Assembly: GCF_000931465.1 (NCBI RefSeq)
Contig: NZ_CP010892.1
Coordinates: 868,001 to 932,000 of the forward strand
Source: Pseudomonas sp. MRSN 12121
GTDB lineage: Bacteria; Pseudomonadota; Gammaproteobacteria; Pseudomonadales; Pseudomonadaceae
Reading direction: 5' to 3'
Length of the DNA: 64,000 bases
The stretch's first letter is position 1, and each line of letters starts with the position of its first letter. Under the pieces are notes generated by a model, which searched no databases, had not been told where the DNA came from, and was given only the letters and a program-made list of their open reading frames with translations. The translations under genes were made by a program, and so were the position numbers. Positions 1 through 7,412 of the stretch are shown in pieces.

Positions 1-300
1 CGTATCGTCCAGGCACATTCGCTGGCGATCCTGCAAATGCTGGTCGAGCGTGCGGATATGTGCACCTGGGGACCCACCATCATGAGTACCACCTCGCCGT
101 TTCTCGGACGCCTGGTGTCGTTGCAACTGCAGGAGCGGTTCGAACCCCGGCACCTGAGCATCGTCACCCGCTGCAATGTTGCTCTCAGTCCCCCGGCGCA
201 GTGTTTTGCCGATTGCCTGTTGCAGGTGATCCGCCGGCATGCGCGCTCGGCGCGCAAAGAGGACCGTGCGCTGTTCGAGACCGTGCGGCTGCGGGTTTGA
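1..300 (+). CDS. LysR-family transcriptional regulator, C-terminal fragment
   Basis: The reading frame is open from the first base and ends at a TGA at 298-300, so the 5' part lies outside the window. The visible 99 residues look like the end of a LysR effector-binding domain: a run of hydrophobic strands and helices, then a basic tail (RRHARSARKEDR) of the kind that follows the last helix in many LysR proteins. No DNA-binding domain is present here. The family call rests on the overall look of the C-terminus and is moderate. Confidence 0.5.
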   Translation, partial: RIVQAHSLAILQMLVERADMCTWGPTIMSTTSPFLGRLVSLQLQERFEPRHLSIVTRCNVALSPPAQCFADCLLQVIRRHARSARKEDRALFETVRLRV

Positions 301-422
301 AACTTGTCCCGCAGGCTTGCAGGCACTGTGGCGCAATCGTCACTACGCTGGGAGGTGGGCCCGGCGGCCTTGCCGAAACCGCGGGCGCCGGTCTTTCCCA
401 TGGCTGAACAGGTGCCCCGAAC

Positions 423-767
423 ATGCGTGAACTATGGCGAAAGTATTTGCAATTGCTGGACGACGACCTGAATACGCGAGTCTTCGACAACTTCAAGAAC
501 CTGCTGGTCTGCGCGCTGCTGTTCGCCGCCGGGACCAACGCGCTGCACGGTGACCATCACCTGTTCATGGGCCTGCTTGGGTCGAGCCTGACCGGCTGGG
601 GGCTGATCGCGGTGTCGGCGTTGCTGATGCTGCTCAATATCAGCGACGGCCTGCGCCGGCTGGCCAAGCTGCGTTATCACACGGCCCTGCAGATCGGGCT
701 GTTCCTGGTGTACCTGATCCTCGCGGTGCGGGTGGTGGAAATCGTCTGGAATTTCCGCGCCGACTAG
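423..767 (+). CDS. Small integral membrane protein, unknown function
   Basis: This 114-residue protein has a charged N-terminal stretch of about 30 residues (MRELWRKYLQLLDDDL), then about three hydrophobic segments (near residues 27-41, 55-72 and 87-108) separated by short charged loops. That suggests an inner-membrane protein. Layout and length recall small PsiE/DUF-type membrane proteins, but I see no diagnostic motif. The ribosome binding site is weak. It stands alone, with a REPIN-like repeat downstream. Confidence 0.6.
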   Translation: MRELWRKYLQLLDDDLNTRVFDNFKNLLVCALLFAAGTNALHGDHHLFMGLLGSSLTGWGLIAVSALLMLLNISDGLRRLAKLRYHTALQIGLFLVYLILAVRVVEIVWNFRAD

Positions 768-783
768 CCTTCCCCTACCGGTC

Positions 784-881
784 GATGCTCGATTGCTCGC
801 GATGGTCGTCAACGATACCCGCGTATTGACTGGATAGACGCGGCGCTCTCAAGTCCATCGCGGGCAAGCCTCGCTCCTGCA
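784..881. repeat. REPIN-type inverted repeat pair
   Basis: Two REP-like arms (GATTGCTCGCGATGG near 791 and CCATCGCGGGCAAGCCTCGC near 855) face each other across a spacer containing GTATTGACTGGATA. The reverse complement of that spacer, TATCCAGTCAATAC, lies in the REPIN at 52060-52161, so the two are members of one family in opposite orientation. Pseudomonas REPINs spread with a RAYT transposase encoded elsewhere; none is visible here. Confidence 0.75.
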
Positions 882-1140
882 GCTCGGCACTAGCCGCCTT
901 TTTTGCAACACAAATGCCCTACAAAAAATCGCTATCGACGGTTTCGCCAATGCCCTATACAGAGAGCGGCCGGCGATACCGGCGCCCGCAACCCACTACA
1001 CAGGAGATGGACATGTTCAGGTTCCTCACGGTCACTGAGCTGGAGCACACCCCTCGGCATCGTCATGGCGGCTCCGTCAGCGGAGCCATTGTTGCCTGGG
1101 AGCTGAGAAATCTGGCTCTCAATACCAAGGGGTTTGTCAT
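882..1140 (+). promoter_or_regulatory. Leader region before small membrane protein, possible upstream ORF and hairpin
   Basis: No established gene lies here. A possible upstream reading frame starts at ATG 1014, preceded by AGGAGA at 1002-1007, and runs to 1174, overlapping the start of the next gene at 1141 in another frame. Inside it is a clean hairpin, GGCTCCG-TCAG-CGGAGCC, around 1069-1086. A translated leader plus stem-loop ahead of a membrane-protein gene could be a regulatory leader. I do not recognise a named riboswitch; the loop lacks the ACGR of guanidine-II RNAs. Confidence 0.3.
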
Positions 1141-1497
1141 ATGTCCAAAGAATTACTCGGAGTTTCTGCTGTAGGGTTGATGGTGCTGGGCGAGTTCTGC
1201 GCGATCTACAGCGAAGTGGTCGCCGCCCGCCTGGCGCATACGGGTAACACCACCTGGCCGGACCTGGCCTTGCCGGTGTTGATCATGTGTTTCGCCGGCA
1301 TCTGCCTGATCGGCGCCTACTGGCTGGGGTACCTGGCGGTGGGCGATATCTGGATGATCACGGTGGTGTCGGTGACCTCGCTGTTGCTGCTCGAGCCACT
1401 GGTGATCTGGGCGATATTCCGTGAGTTGCCCGGCCGCGGCACCCTGATCGGCTGCTGCCTGGGGGCCCTGGGCATGCTTTCGGCGGTGTTTCTGTAA
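1141..1497 (+). CDS. Small four-helix membrane protein (EamA/SMR-like)
   Basis: The 118-residue protein is almost entirely hydrophobic, with about four predicted membrane helices (residues 8-28, 41-62, 66-91, 99-118). Size and topology match half-size EamA/SMR exporters such as ArnE/ArnF-type flippase subunits, but a characteristic SMR glutamate in helix 1 is not certain (a GEFCAIYSE stretch is present). The start has AAGGGG seven bases upstream. It ends before a strong terminator. Its neighbour is an ArnT-like glycosyltransferase, which would fit a lipid-carrier flippase role; that link is inference. Confidence 0.55.
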   Translation: MSKELLGVSAVGLMVLGEFCAIYSEVVAARLAHTGNTTWPDLALPVLIMCFAGICLIGAYWLGYLAVGDIWMITVVSVTSLLLLEPLVIWAIFRELPGRGTLIGCCLGALGMLSAVFL

Positions 1498-1517
1498 TCT
1501 GCGCAATGACTCGCATG

Positions 1518-1552
1518 CGGCCTGGCGGTAATCCCGCCGGGCCGTTTTTTTT
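1518..1552 (+). terminator. Rho-independent terminator
   Basis: A GC-rich stem, CGGCCTGGCGG paired with CCGCCGGGCCG around the loop TAATC, is followed directly by eight T residues. It ends transcription of the small membrane protein gene. Confidence 0.85.
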
Positions 1553-1668
1553 GCCTGCCGTCGGCCGCAGATGAATCCTGCAAAACGTTCAGCGATCGTT
1601 CAGCATCTGTTCCCGCAACATGCCTGCCGGCACGCCCACTGAAGGGCGATCAACCTGGTGGGTGAAGC

Positions 1669-3306
1669 ATGAGTCAACGACAGTTGGGGGTGCAGTCCTC
1701 GGCGATTTTCCTGGTGGCCCTGCTGTTGTTCAGTCTCGGCATCTGGGACCAGCCGGCACAAGGTTTCGACGGGCGCTGGTGGTTGTTCCTGCAGGAGATG
1801 TTCCGCCACGGTGCGAGCCTGTTTCCCACCACCTATGGCGAGCCGTACCCGGACTATCCGGGCACCGCCACCCTGTTCAGCTATGGCTTTGCCCAGTTGT
1901 TCGGCGCGCCCAACCAGCTGGCCAATATCCTGCCCACGGCGTTGGCCTCGGCCGGAGTGCTGGCGCTGCTGTTCCGCTTGCTGGCCCCCTTCGATCGCAG
2001 TTGGGCGCTGCTGGCGGTGTTGCTGACGGCGCTGACGACCCAGTTGCTGGAGAAGTCGCGCTCGGTGTGCCTGGACCAGATGGTCTCGCTGCTGTGCCTG
2101 GGCTGCTTCTACCTGCTGCACCGCGGCGAGCAATTGGGATCGCAATGGCGCCAGTACGCGGTCTTCCCGCTGTTCGTCATCGCTTTCGCCATTCGCGGCC
2201 CGCTGGGGCTGATCGAGGTCTGCGGCGTGGCCTGTGTCTTCTGGGCGCTAGGGCCGGTGCGGGGGCCGGGCGACGGTGGACGCCGGGTGAAGAAGGTACT
2301 GGCCTATGGCGTCGGCGGCTTGCTCCTGCTGGCGGCCTGCTGGTGGGGGCTGATGCAGCTGGCGCAGTTCAGCGGCGGTGAGGCCTTCGCCCGGCAGGTC
2401 TACCAGATGCAGGTGGGCGGGCGCCTGGATGAAAGTGGCGAGCCGTTCTACTTCTACCTCCAGTTGAGCCTCTATCGCTACTTCCCGGTGGTGCCGCTGG
2501 CGCTGGCGACTATGTTCGTGCTGCGGCAGCGATGGGCCGCGCGGCATACCGACGCCGACGTGCTGTTGCTGGTTCGCCTGGGAGGCTGCGGGCTGATGAT
2601 CCTGCTGGGCCTGTCGGTGCCGCACTTCAAGCGGGCCTACTACATCCTGCCCATGGTGCCGATGTTCGCCGCCGTTGCCGCCTATGGCCTGCTCAAGCCA
2701 GAACGCTGGTTGCTCCGGGTGCGCGGGGTGTACCTCGGCCTGGTGGCGGCGTTGCCGGGGTTGTGCGTGGTGGTGTTGCTGGTCTGTCGGCACGGCTGGC
2801 AGAAGCACGGTTATTGGCCGGCGCTGTCGTTGCCGCTGATGATCGCGGTGTTTTTCGGTTTGCAGGTGCTGGCGCTGCATGCCTGGCACATCACCCGCGA
2901 CGCACCGCGGCGGCGCCTGGTGCTGCTCAGCCTGCTGGCCCTGGCGGCGCAGTGGTGGCTGCTGGTGAAGCTGATCGAGCCGGCCAAGGACTTGCAGTTC
3001 GCCACCCGAGGTTTTGTCGAGCAGGTCGAGCAACGGCGCGCCGCAGACCGTGGAACCCTGGCGTTTCTCAACCTGGGCAAGGACACCTGGGCGGTGCGCT
3101 ACATGATGAACCTGGACCACGACGAACAGCCGCTGTTTATCGGCAAGGGCGAGCTGGCGCGGCTGGCCGCCGTGCCGCGTCCGGCCTGGGTGATAGTCGC
3201 GCGCAAGGACCAGGCGCTGCTGGCCGGTACCGCGCTGGAGCAGGCGAGCCCGGTCTACGAAGGGCGGCTCAATGACAATCCGTGCCTGGTGTTCGAGCTG
3301 AAGTGA
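1669..3306 (+). CDS. ArnT-like membrane glycosyltransferase (PMT/GT83 superfamily)
   Basis: This 545-residue integral membrane protein has a large early periplasmic loop, about ten to twelve hydrophobic helices and a soluble C-terminal domain of about 110 residues (from about 435). That is the architecture of ArnT and other dolichyl/undecaprenyl-phosphate-sugar glycosyltransferases, which move a sugar from a lipid carrier to an acceptor such as lipid A. Family-like features are an acidic residue in the first loop (QGFDGRWWLF, near residue 35) and a charged RSVCLD stretch near 130. The substrate cannot be read from sequence. It starts at ATG 1669 and ends just before a bidirectional terminator. 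Confidence 0.7.
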   Translation: MSQRQLGVQSSAIFLVALLLFSLGIWDQPAQGFDGRWWLFLQEMFRHGASLFPTTYGEPYPDYPGTATLFSYGFAQLFGAPNQLANILPTALASAGVLALLFRLLAPFDRSWALLAVLLTALTTQLLEKSRSVCLDQMVSLLCLGCFYLLHRGEQLGSQWRQYAVFPLFVIAFAIRGPLGLIEVCGVACVFWALGPVRGPGDGGRRVKKVLAYGVGGLLLLAACWWGLMQLAQFSGGEAFARQVYQMQVGGRLDESGEPFYFYLQLSLYRYFPVVPLALATMFVLRQRWAARHTDADVLLLVRLGGCGLMILLGLSVPHFKRAYYILPMVPMFAAVAAYGLLKPERWLLRVRGVYLGLVAALPGLCVVVLLVCRHGWQKHGYWPALSLPLMIAVFFGLQVLALHAWHITRDAPRRRLVLLSLLALAAQWWLLVKLIEPAKDLQFATRGFVEQVEQRRAADRGTLAFLNLGKDTWAVRYMMNLDHDEQPLFIGKGELARLAAVPRPAWVIVARKDQALLAGTALEQASPVYEGRLNDNPCLVFELK

Positions 3307-3334
3307 CCTCAGGCCACCCGGGGGTGGCCTGAGG
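3307..3334. terminator. Bidirectional terminator between convergent genes
   Basis: A perfect 12-bp stem, CCTCAGGCCACC with GGTGGCCTGAGG around a CGGG loop, lies between the stop codons of the convergent glycosyltransferase and polyamine-binding protein genes. Confidence 0.8.
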
Positions 3335-3340
3335 GGCCGA

Positions 3341-4441
3341 TCATTTGTCCGACTTGATGCTGGTCCAGACCCGGGTCCGCACCCGCTCCAGCTTCTGCGG
3401 CAGCGGCTGCACCACATAGAGCTTCTTCAGGGCCTCGGGGGTTGGCGTCAGGTTCGGGTTACCGGTGATTTCCTTGTTGATCAGCGCCAGCGAATCCTTG
3501 TTGGCATTGGGATAGCCGAGGAAATCGCTGATCGGCGCGATGACTTTCGGGTCCAGCAGGGTGTTGAGGAATTCATGGGCCTCGGCGACGTTCTTCGCGC
3601 TCTTGGGAATGGCGAAGGTGTCGAACCAGATCGGCGCGCCTTCCTTGGGCAGGCGCCAGTCCACCACCACGCCGTTGCCGGCCTCTTTGGCGCGGTTGCC
3701 GAACTGGTAGAAACTGCCGGAGTAACCGATGGCCACGCAGATGTCGCCGTTGGCGATATCGGTCATGTACTTGGCCGAGTTGAAGTAGGTGACGTAGGGG
3801 CGGACTTTCAGCATCAGTTCCTTGGCTTTTTCGTAGTCCTGCGGGTTCTGGCTGTTGGGGTCCAGCCCCAGGTAATGCAGGGCCAGCGGTAGGATCTCCG
3901 ACGGCGAATCGAGCATGGCCACGCCGCAGGACTTGAGCTTCTCCATGTTCTCGGGTTTGAACACCAGGTCCCAGCTGTCCACCGGCGCGTTGTCGCCCAG
4001 GGCCGCCTTGACCTTGGCCGGGTTGAAGCCGATCAGCACCGTGCCGTACATGTAGGGCACGCCGTACTGGTTGCCCGGGTCGTTGCTGTCCAGCAGCTTG
4101 AGCAGCGCCGGGTCCTGGTGCTGCCAGTTGGGCAGCTTGGACTTGTCGAGCTTCTGGAATACCCCGGCCTTGATCTGGGTGTCGAGGAACTGGTTCGACG
4201 GCACCACCAGGTCGTAGCCCGAGTTGCCGGTGAGCAATTTGGCTTCCAGGGATTCGTTGGTGTCGAAGGTGTCCCAGGTGACCTTGATGCCGCTGTTCTT
4301 GGCGAAATCCTTGGGCACCGACGGCAGGATGTAGTCGGCCCAGTTGTACACCCGCAGCTCGCGCGGCTCGGCCTGCGCCGCGGCGGCCAGCAGCGACAGC
4401 CCACAGAAGGCGGCACCCAGTATGCGTTTTCTCGTGACCAT
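3341..4441 (-). CDS. Periplasmic polyamine-binding protein (PotF/SpuD-like)
   Basis: This 366-residue precursor has a signal peptide (MVTRKRILGAAFCGLSLLAA, cleaved near AQA). Mature protein motifs are typical of spermidine/putrescine-binding components of ABC importers: LRVYNWADYILPSV at the start of lobe 1, a YDLVVPSNQF strand, and YMYGTVLIGFNP. The start at 4441 was chosen because it gives the signal peptide and has GGGGAA upstream. No permease or ATPase genes are adjacent, so it is an orphan binding protein or supplies a transporter encoded elsewhere. Ligand specificity (putrescine versus spermidine) cannot be decided by eye. Confidence 0.85.
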   Translation of the reverse strand: MVTRKRILGAAFCGLSLLAAAAQAEPRELRVYNWADYILPSVPKDFAKNSGIKVTWDTFDTNESLEAKLLTGNSGYDLVVPSNQFLDTQIKAGVFQKLDKSKLPNWQHQDPALLKLLDSNDPGNQYGVPYMYGTVLIGFNPAKVKAALGDNAPVDSWDLVFKPENMEKLKSCGVAMLDSPSEILPLALHYLGLDPNSQNPQDYEKAKELMLKVRPYVTYFNSAKYMTDIANGDICVAIGYSGSFYQFGNRAKEAGNGVVVDWRLPKEGAPIWFDTFAIPKSAKNVAEAHEFLNTLLDPKVIAPISDFLGYPNANKDSLALINKEITGNPNLTPTPEALKKLYVVQPLPQKLERVRTRVWTSIKSDK

Positions 4442-4657
4442 GAATGGTTCCCCAGCGTGGCGATGGTTTTTATGTTCTGTACACGGCAGGCGGTCCCTTG
4501 AAAGGGCAAGGGAGAAGGGTGGTTCTGTTGAATCTGTAGGCCGCTGAGTCAGCGTGCCGGGCTTGATTCTTGCCGAGGGGCCCGGCGCTGCACAGCACGG
4601 GGTTGGCCAAAAGGGGATCGTAATGGCCATTGATCGTGGCCACGGCGGGCTGTCGGG

Positions 4658-5563
4658 TCAGGCGGTGAAGCCCGGCAAGCGCGGCAGCCGTTCGGCCAGA
4701 TATTCCATCAGCAGGCGCACGCGCAGCGGGCGGTAGCGGCGCTCGGGGTAGATCAGGAACGCCTCGTGGGGCGGGCCGCTCCAGTCGGGCAGGACGCGCA
4801 CCAAGCGGCCGCTGTCCAGCAGGTCGCTGACCAGCCAGGCCGGGGTGATGCACAACCCGGCGCCTTGCAGCACGCCGTCGCGGATGGCCAGCGAACTGTT
4901 GGTCCGATAGCGCCCTTGAGCGGTGATGCAGACCTTCTCGCCAGCCGGGCCGCTCAGGTCCAGCGTGTCGCCCGAGCTCAACCAGGCGAAGCGCAGGAAC
5001 TCGTGTTCGCCCAGGTCGGCGGGGCTGTGCAAGGGCGTGTGTCGTTGCAGGTATTCCGGCGCCGCCACCAGGTAGCGCGGCGCCGTGGCGATGCGCCGGG
5101 CGATGGCGTTGGGCGGCAAGTCGCCGCCCAGGCGCAGGGCCAGGTCGACGTTTTCCTCGGTGAGGTCGACGAAGCGATCGTTGAGGATCAGCTCCACCTC
5201 GATGTCCGGGTACTGCGCCATGAACGCCAGCATCAGCCCATTCAGGTGCAACACCCCCAGGCTCACCGGCACATTGACCCGCAGCACACCCTCGGGGCGC
5301 TCGGTCAGGCCGCGCACCTCGGCCACCGCCTCGCCATATTCCTCCAGCACGGCCTTGGCCCGCTCATAGAAACGCTTGCCCTGCTCGGTAGGGGTCAAGC
5401 CAGTGGTGCCCCGGGTCAGCAGGCGCGTGCCCAGCTGTTTCTCCAGCGCCGCCACCAGCTTGCTGACCGTGGGTTGAGTGCTGCCTAGCTCACGAGCAGC
5501 CGATGACAGGCTGCCCAGCTCGACGGCGCGGACGAAACAGTGCATCGCTTTGAGGCTGTCCAT
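4658..5563 (-). CDS. LysR-family transcriptional regulator
   Basis: The 301-residue protein begins with a LysR winged helix (MDSLKAMHCFVRAVELGSLS, then ARELGSTQPTVSKLVAALEK), followed by a linker helix and a periplasmic-binding-like effector domain (VNVPVSLGVLHL near residue 95). The start at 5563 gives the standard N-terminus of the family; a longer frame upstream lacks support. It is divergent from the SGNH hydrolase gene. An ATTC-N7-GAAT-like palindrome in the shared promoter is a plausible binding site, suggesting control of the hydrolase and itself. The effector is unknown. Confidence 0.85.
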   Translation of the reverse strand: MDSLKAMHCFVRAVELGSLSSAARELGSTQPTVSKLVAALEKQLGTRLLTRGTTGLTPTEQGKRFYERAKAVLEEYGEAVAEVRGLTERPEGVLRVNVPVSLGVLHLNGLMLAFMAQYPDIEVELILNDRFVDLTEENVDLALRLGGDLPPNAIARRIATAPRYLVAAPEYLQRHTPLHSPADLGEHEFLRFAWLSSGDTLDLSGPAGEKVCITAQGRYRTNSSLAIRDGVLQGAGLCITPAWLVSDLLDSGRLVRVLPDWSGPPHEAFLIYPERRYRPLRVRLLMEYLAERLPRLPGFTA

Positions 5564-5567
5564 GAGT

Positions 5568-5582
5568 ATTCGATATCGGAAT
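5568..5582. promoter_or_regulatory. Candidate LysR operator in divergent promoter
   Basis: ATTCGATATCGGAAT is a near-palindrome with the T-N11-A form favoured by LysR regulators. It lies just upstream of the LysR gene start and in the 109-bp space shared with the divergent SGNH hydrolase. The assignment rests on position and symmetry only. Confidence 0.4.
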
Positions 5583-5672
5583 GGGCTGTATGAAGTTATG
5601 CCTTCTATCACGGTTATTTTGCATGGAGCAATCTGGCCGCCTCAGCCTTACGGCTTCAAGGAGCGACCTGAA

Positions 5673-6884
5673 ATGAAAAACCTGCACTTTTGCCTGCCCC
5701 TGGCGTTGACGGCGCTGCTGGCCGCCGGCCCGGCCCTGGCACAGGAAAACTGGATCACCACCTGGATGGCCAGTCCGCAGCCGACCTGGGGCACTGAGCT
5801 GCCGCTGCCCACTCGGATTCCCGAGGCACTGACCGACAGCACCATTCACCAGCGGCTGCGGGTCAGCGTGGGCGGTAGTCAGATACGCGTGGTGCTGTCC
5901 AACGAGTACGGCAAGCAGCCACTGTTGATCGGCGCCGCGCGGGTCGCGGCCATGACCGGCTCCGGGCAAATCCTGACATTTGGTGGTCGGCAGCAGGTCA
6001 GCATTGCGCCCGGCGAGACCCGAACCAGTGATCCCCTAGCGCTGACCGTGCCGGATCTCGGCGATCTACGGGTCTCGTTGTACCTGCCGCAGCGCACGCC
6101 ACTGAGTACCTTCCATTGGGATGGCAAACAAACCGCCTTTATCGCCCCGGGCAACCAGGTCGACGCACCACGGCCGGAAGGCCAGGAACAACTGGAAGCA
6201 CGCCTGTTCCTCAGCGATATCCTGGTGGACGCCCCGCCCGACAGCCAAGCCCTGGTGGTACTCGGCGACTCCATCACCGACGGCAACGGCTCCACCCTCG
6301 ACCGCAACCGACGCTGGCCAGACTTCCTCGCCCAACGCCTGGCCAGCGATAAAGTCGCCGTGCTCAACGGCGGCATCTCCGGCGCACGTCTGCTCCAAGA
6401 CGGCATGGGCGCCAGCGCGCTGAAGCGCTTCGAACGCGACGTGCTGGGCAAACCCGGAGTAAAAAGCGTGGTGCTGATGCTGGGCATCAACGACATCAGC
6501 TGGCCCGGCACCGCCTTCGCACCGAACGCACCATTACCCTCGCTGGACGAGTTGATCGCCGGCTATCGACAACTGATCGACCAGGCCCATCGCCACAACA
6601 TCCGCCTCATCGGCACCACCCTGCTGCCCTTCGAAGGCGCCCTGGAAGGCAGCATCATCGAGCACTACCACAGCCTGCAGAAGGAACAACTGCGCCAGGC
6701 GCTTAACCAGTGGATACGCGGTAGTCAGGCGTTCGATGCGGTGATTGATTTCGATCGGATAACTCGTGATCCGCGGCATCCGACCCGGTTGTTGCCAAAG
6801 GTCGATTCGGGGGATCACCTGCATCCGGGGGATGAGGGGAATAGGGTGATGGCGGAGGGGGTGGGGTTGGAGGGGCTTTTTTGA
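5673..6884 (+). CDS. Secreted SGNH/GDSL-family hydrolase
   Basis: This 403-residue precursor has a signal peptide (MKNLHFCLPLALTALLAAGP, cleaved after ALA). An N-terminal beta-rich domain of about 180 residues precedes the SGNH catalytic domain. Block I is VVLGDSITDG (nucleophile Ser, near residue 200), block II GGISGARL, block III MLGINDI, and block V DHLHPGDEGN with the catalytic Asp and His. These enzymes hydrolyse esters of lipids or carbohydrates in the periplasm or outside the cell. The start at 5673 gives the signal peptide and has AAGGAG upstream. It is divergent from a LysR regulator. The 3' end is unusually G-rich. Confidence 0.9.
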   Translation: MKNLHFCLPLALTALLAAGPALAQENWITTWMASPQPTWGTELPLPTRIPEALTDSTIHQRLRVSVGGSQIRVVLSNEYGKQPLLIGAARVAAMTGSGQILTFGGRQQVSIAPGETRTSDPLALTVPDLGDLRVSLYLPQRTPLSTFHWDGKQTAFIAPGNQVDAPRPEGQEQLEARLFLSDILVDAPPDSQALVVLGDSITDGNGSTLDRNRRWPDFLAQRLASDKVAVLNGGISGARLLQDGMGASALKRFERDVLGKPGVKSVVLMLGINDISWPGTAFAPNAPLPSLDELIAGYRQLIDQAHRHNIRLIGTTLLPFEGALEGSIIEHYHSLQKEQLRQALNQWIRGSQAFDAVIDFDRITRDPRHPTRLLPKVDSGDHLHPGDEGNRVMAEGVGLEGLF

Positions 6885-7412
6885 GTGTTTGGTAAAGGCG
6901 CCGGGCTCAAGAACTGCCGGGGAAAGGGTGGTTTCTGAGAGGTCAGAAACGACAAAAACCGCACAAGGCAGGCCTTGTTTTACTTTGTTTGGTGGGCTGG
7001 GGTCGTTTTAGCATGAGTCTCAACTATATGTATTAAAAGGGTTTATTAGTTTTTTGTTTTGTTGGGGGACATCTTGGGATACGTGGTGCGGCCTGCTGGG
7101 CCATTTTTGGCCCCTTTCGATCGCAATAGCATTATCCCTAGTCCAAGGGAGTCCGATTGATAAACCTACTTCGCCTGATGATCCAGAAGTTTTTCTAGGA
7201 TAACCGGTGCTAGCGGAGCCCCCCTCCACAGAGCTTTGCTGTGCAGAGGGGGTCGTAGCGTCGTAGGTCTTGTGGCAGTTGGCATCAATCGGCGTTGCTT
7301 GGGGGCACAGATCAGTTCAGGATATTGTCCTGATAGTATCGGACGCCATTCGATGGATTCTCATACGACTACCAGAGATTCATAGGAATACAAATAAAGG
7401 GATGAAATAACT
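6885..7412. other. Intergenic junction between host DNA and AT-rich accessory segment
   Basis: I see no credible gene in these 528 bases. Composition shifts from GC-rich host DNA to AT-rich sequence around 6990-7060. An imperfect hairpin (CCCCCTCCACAG with CTGTGCAGAGGGGG) lies at 7217-7250. A perfect short palindrome TCAGGATATTGTCCTGA at 7317-7333 lies about 80 bp before the SIR2 gene and could be an operator. TTTGGTGG at about 6989 resembles the start of the ssrA att core, but similarity stops after eight bases. Confidence 0.5.
7317..7333. promoter_or_regulatory. Palindrome upstream of SIR2-NTPase gene
   Basis: TCAGGATATTGTCCTGA is a 6-bp inverted repeat around a 5-bp centre, about 80 bp upstream of the start codon at 7413. 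It could be a repressor site for the defence-like gene. No cognate regulator is encoded nearby. Confidence 0.3.

Noticed and set aside
6986..7010. Possible third att copy near the start of the AT-rich segment
   Set aside because: Only TTTGGTGG followed by GC and GGGG resembles the core; similarity stops within a few bases, so chance is likely.
7020..7229. Small minus-strand frame upstream of the SIR2 gene
   Set aside because: There is no ribosome site and no recognisable protein features; it spans the composition boundary and a hairpin.
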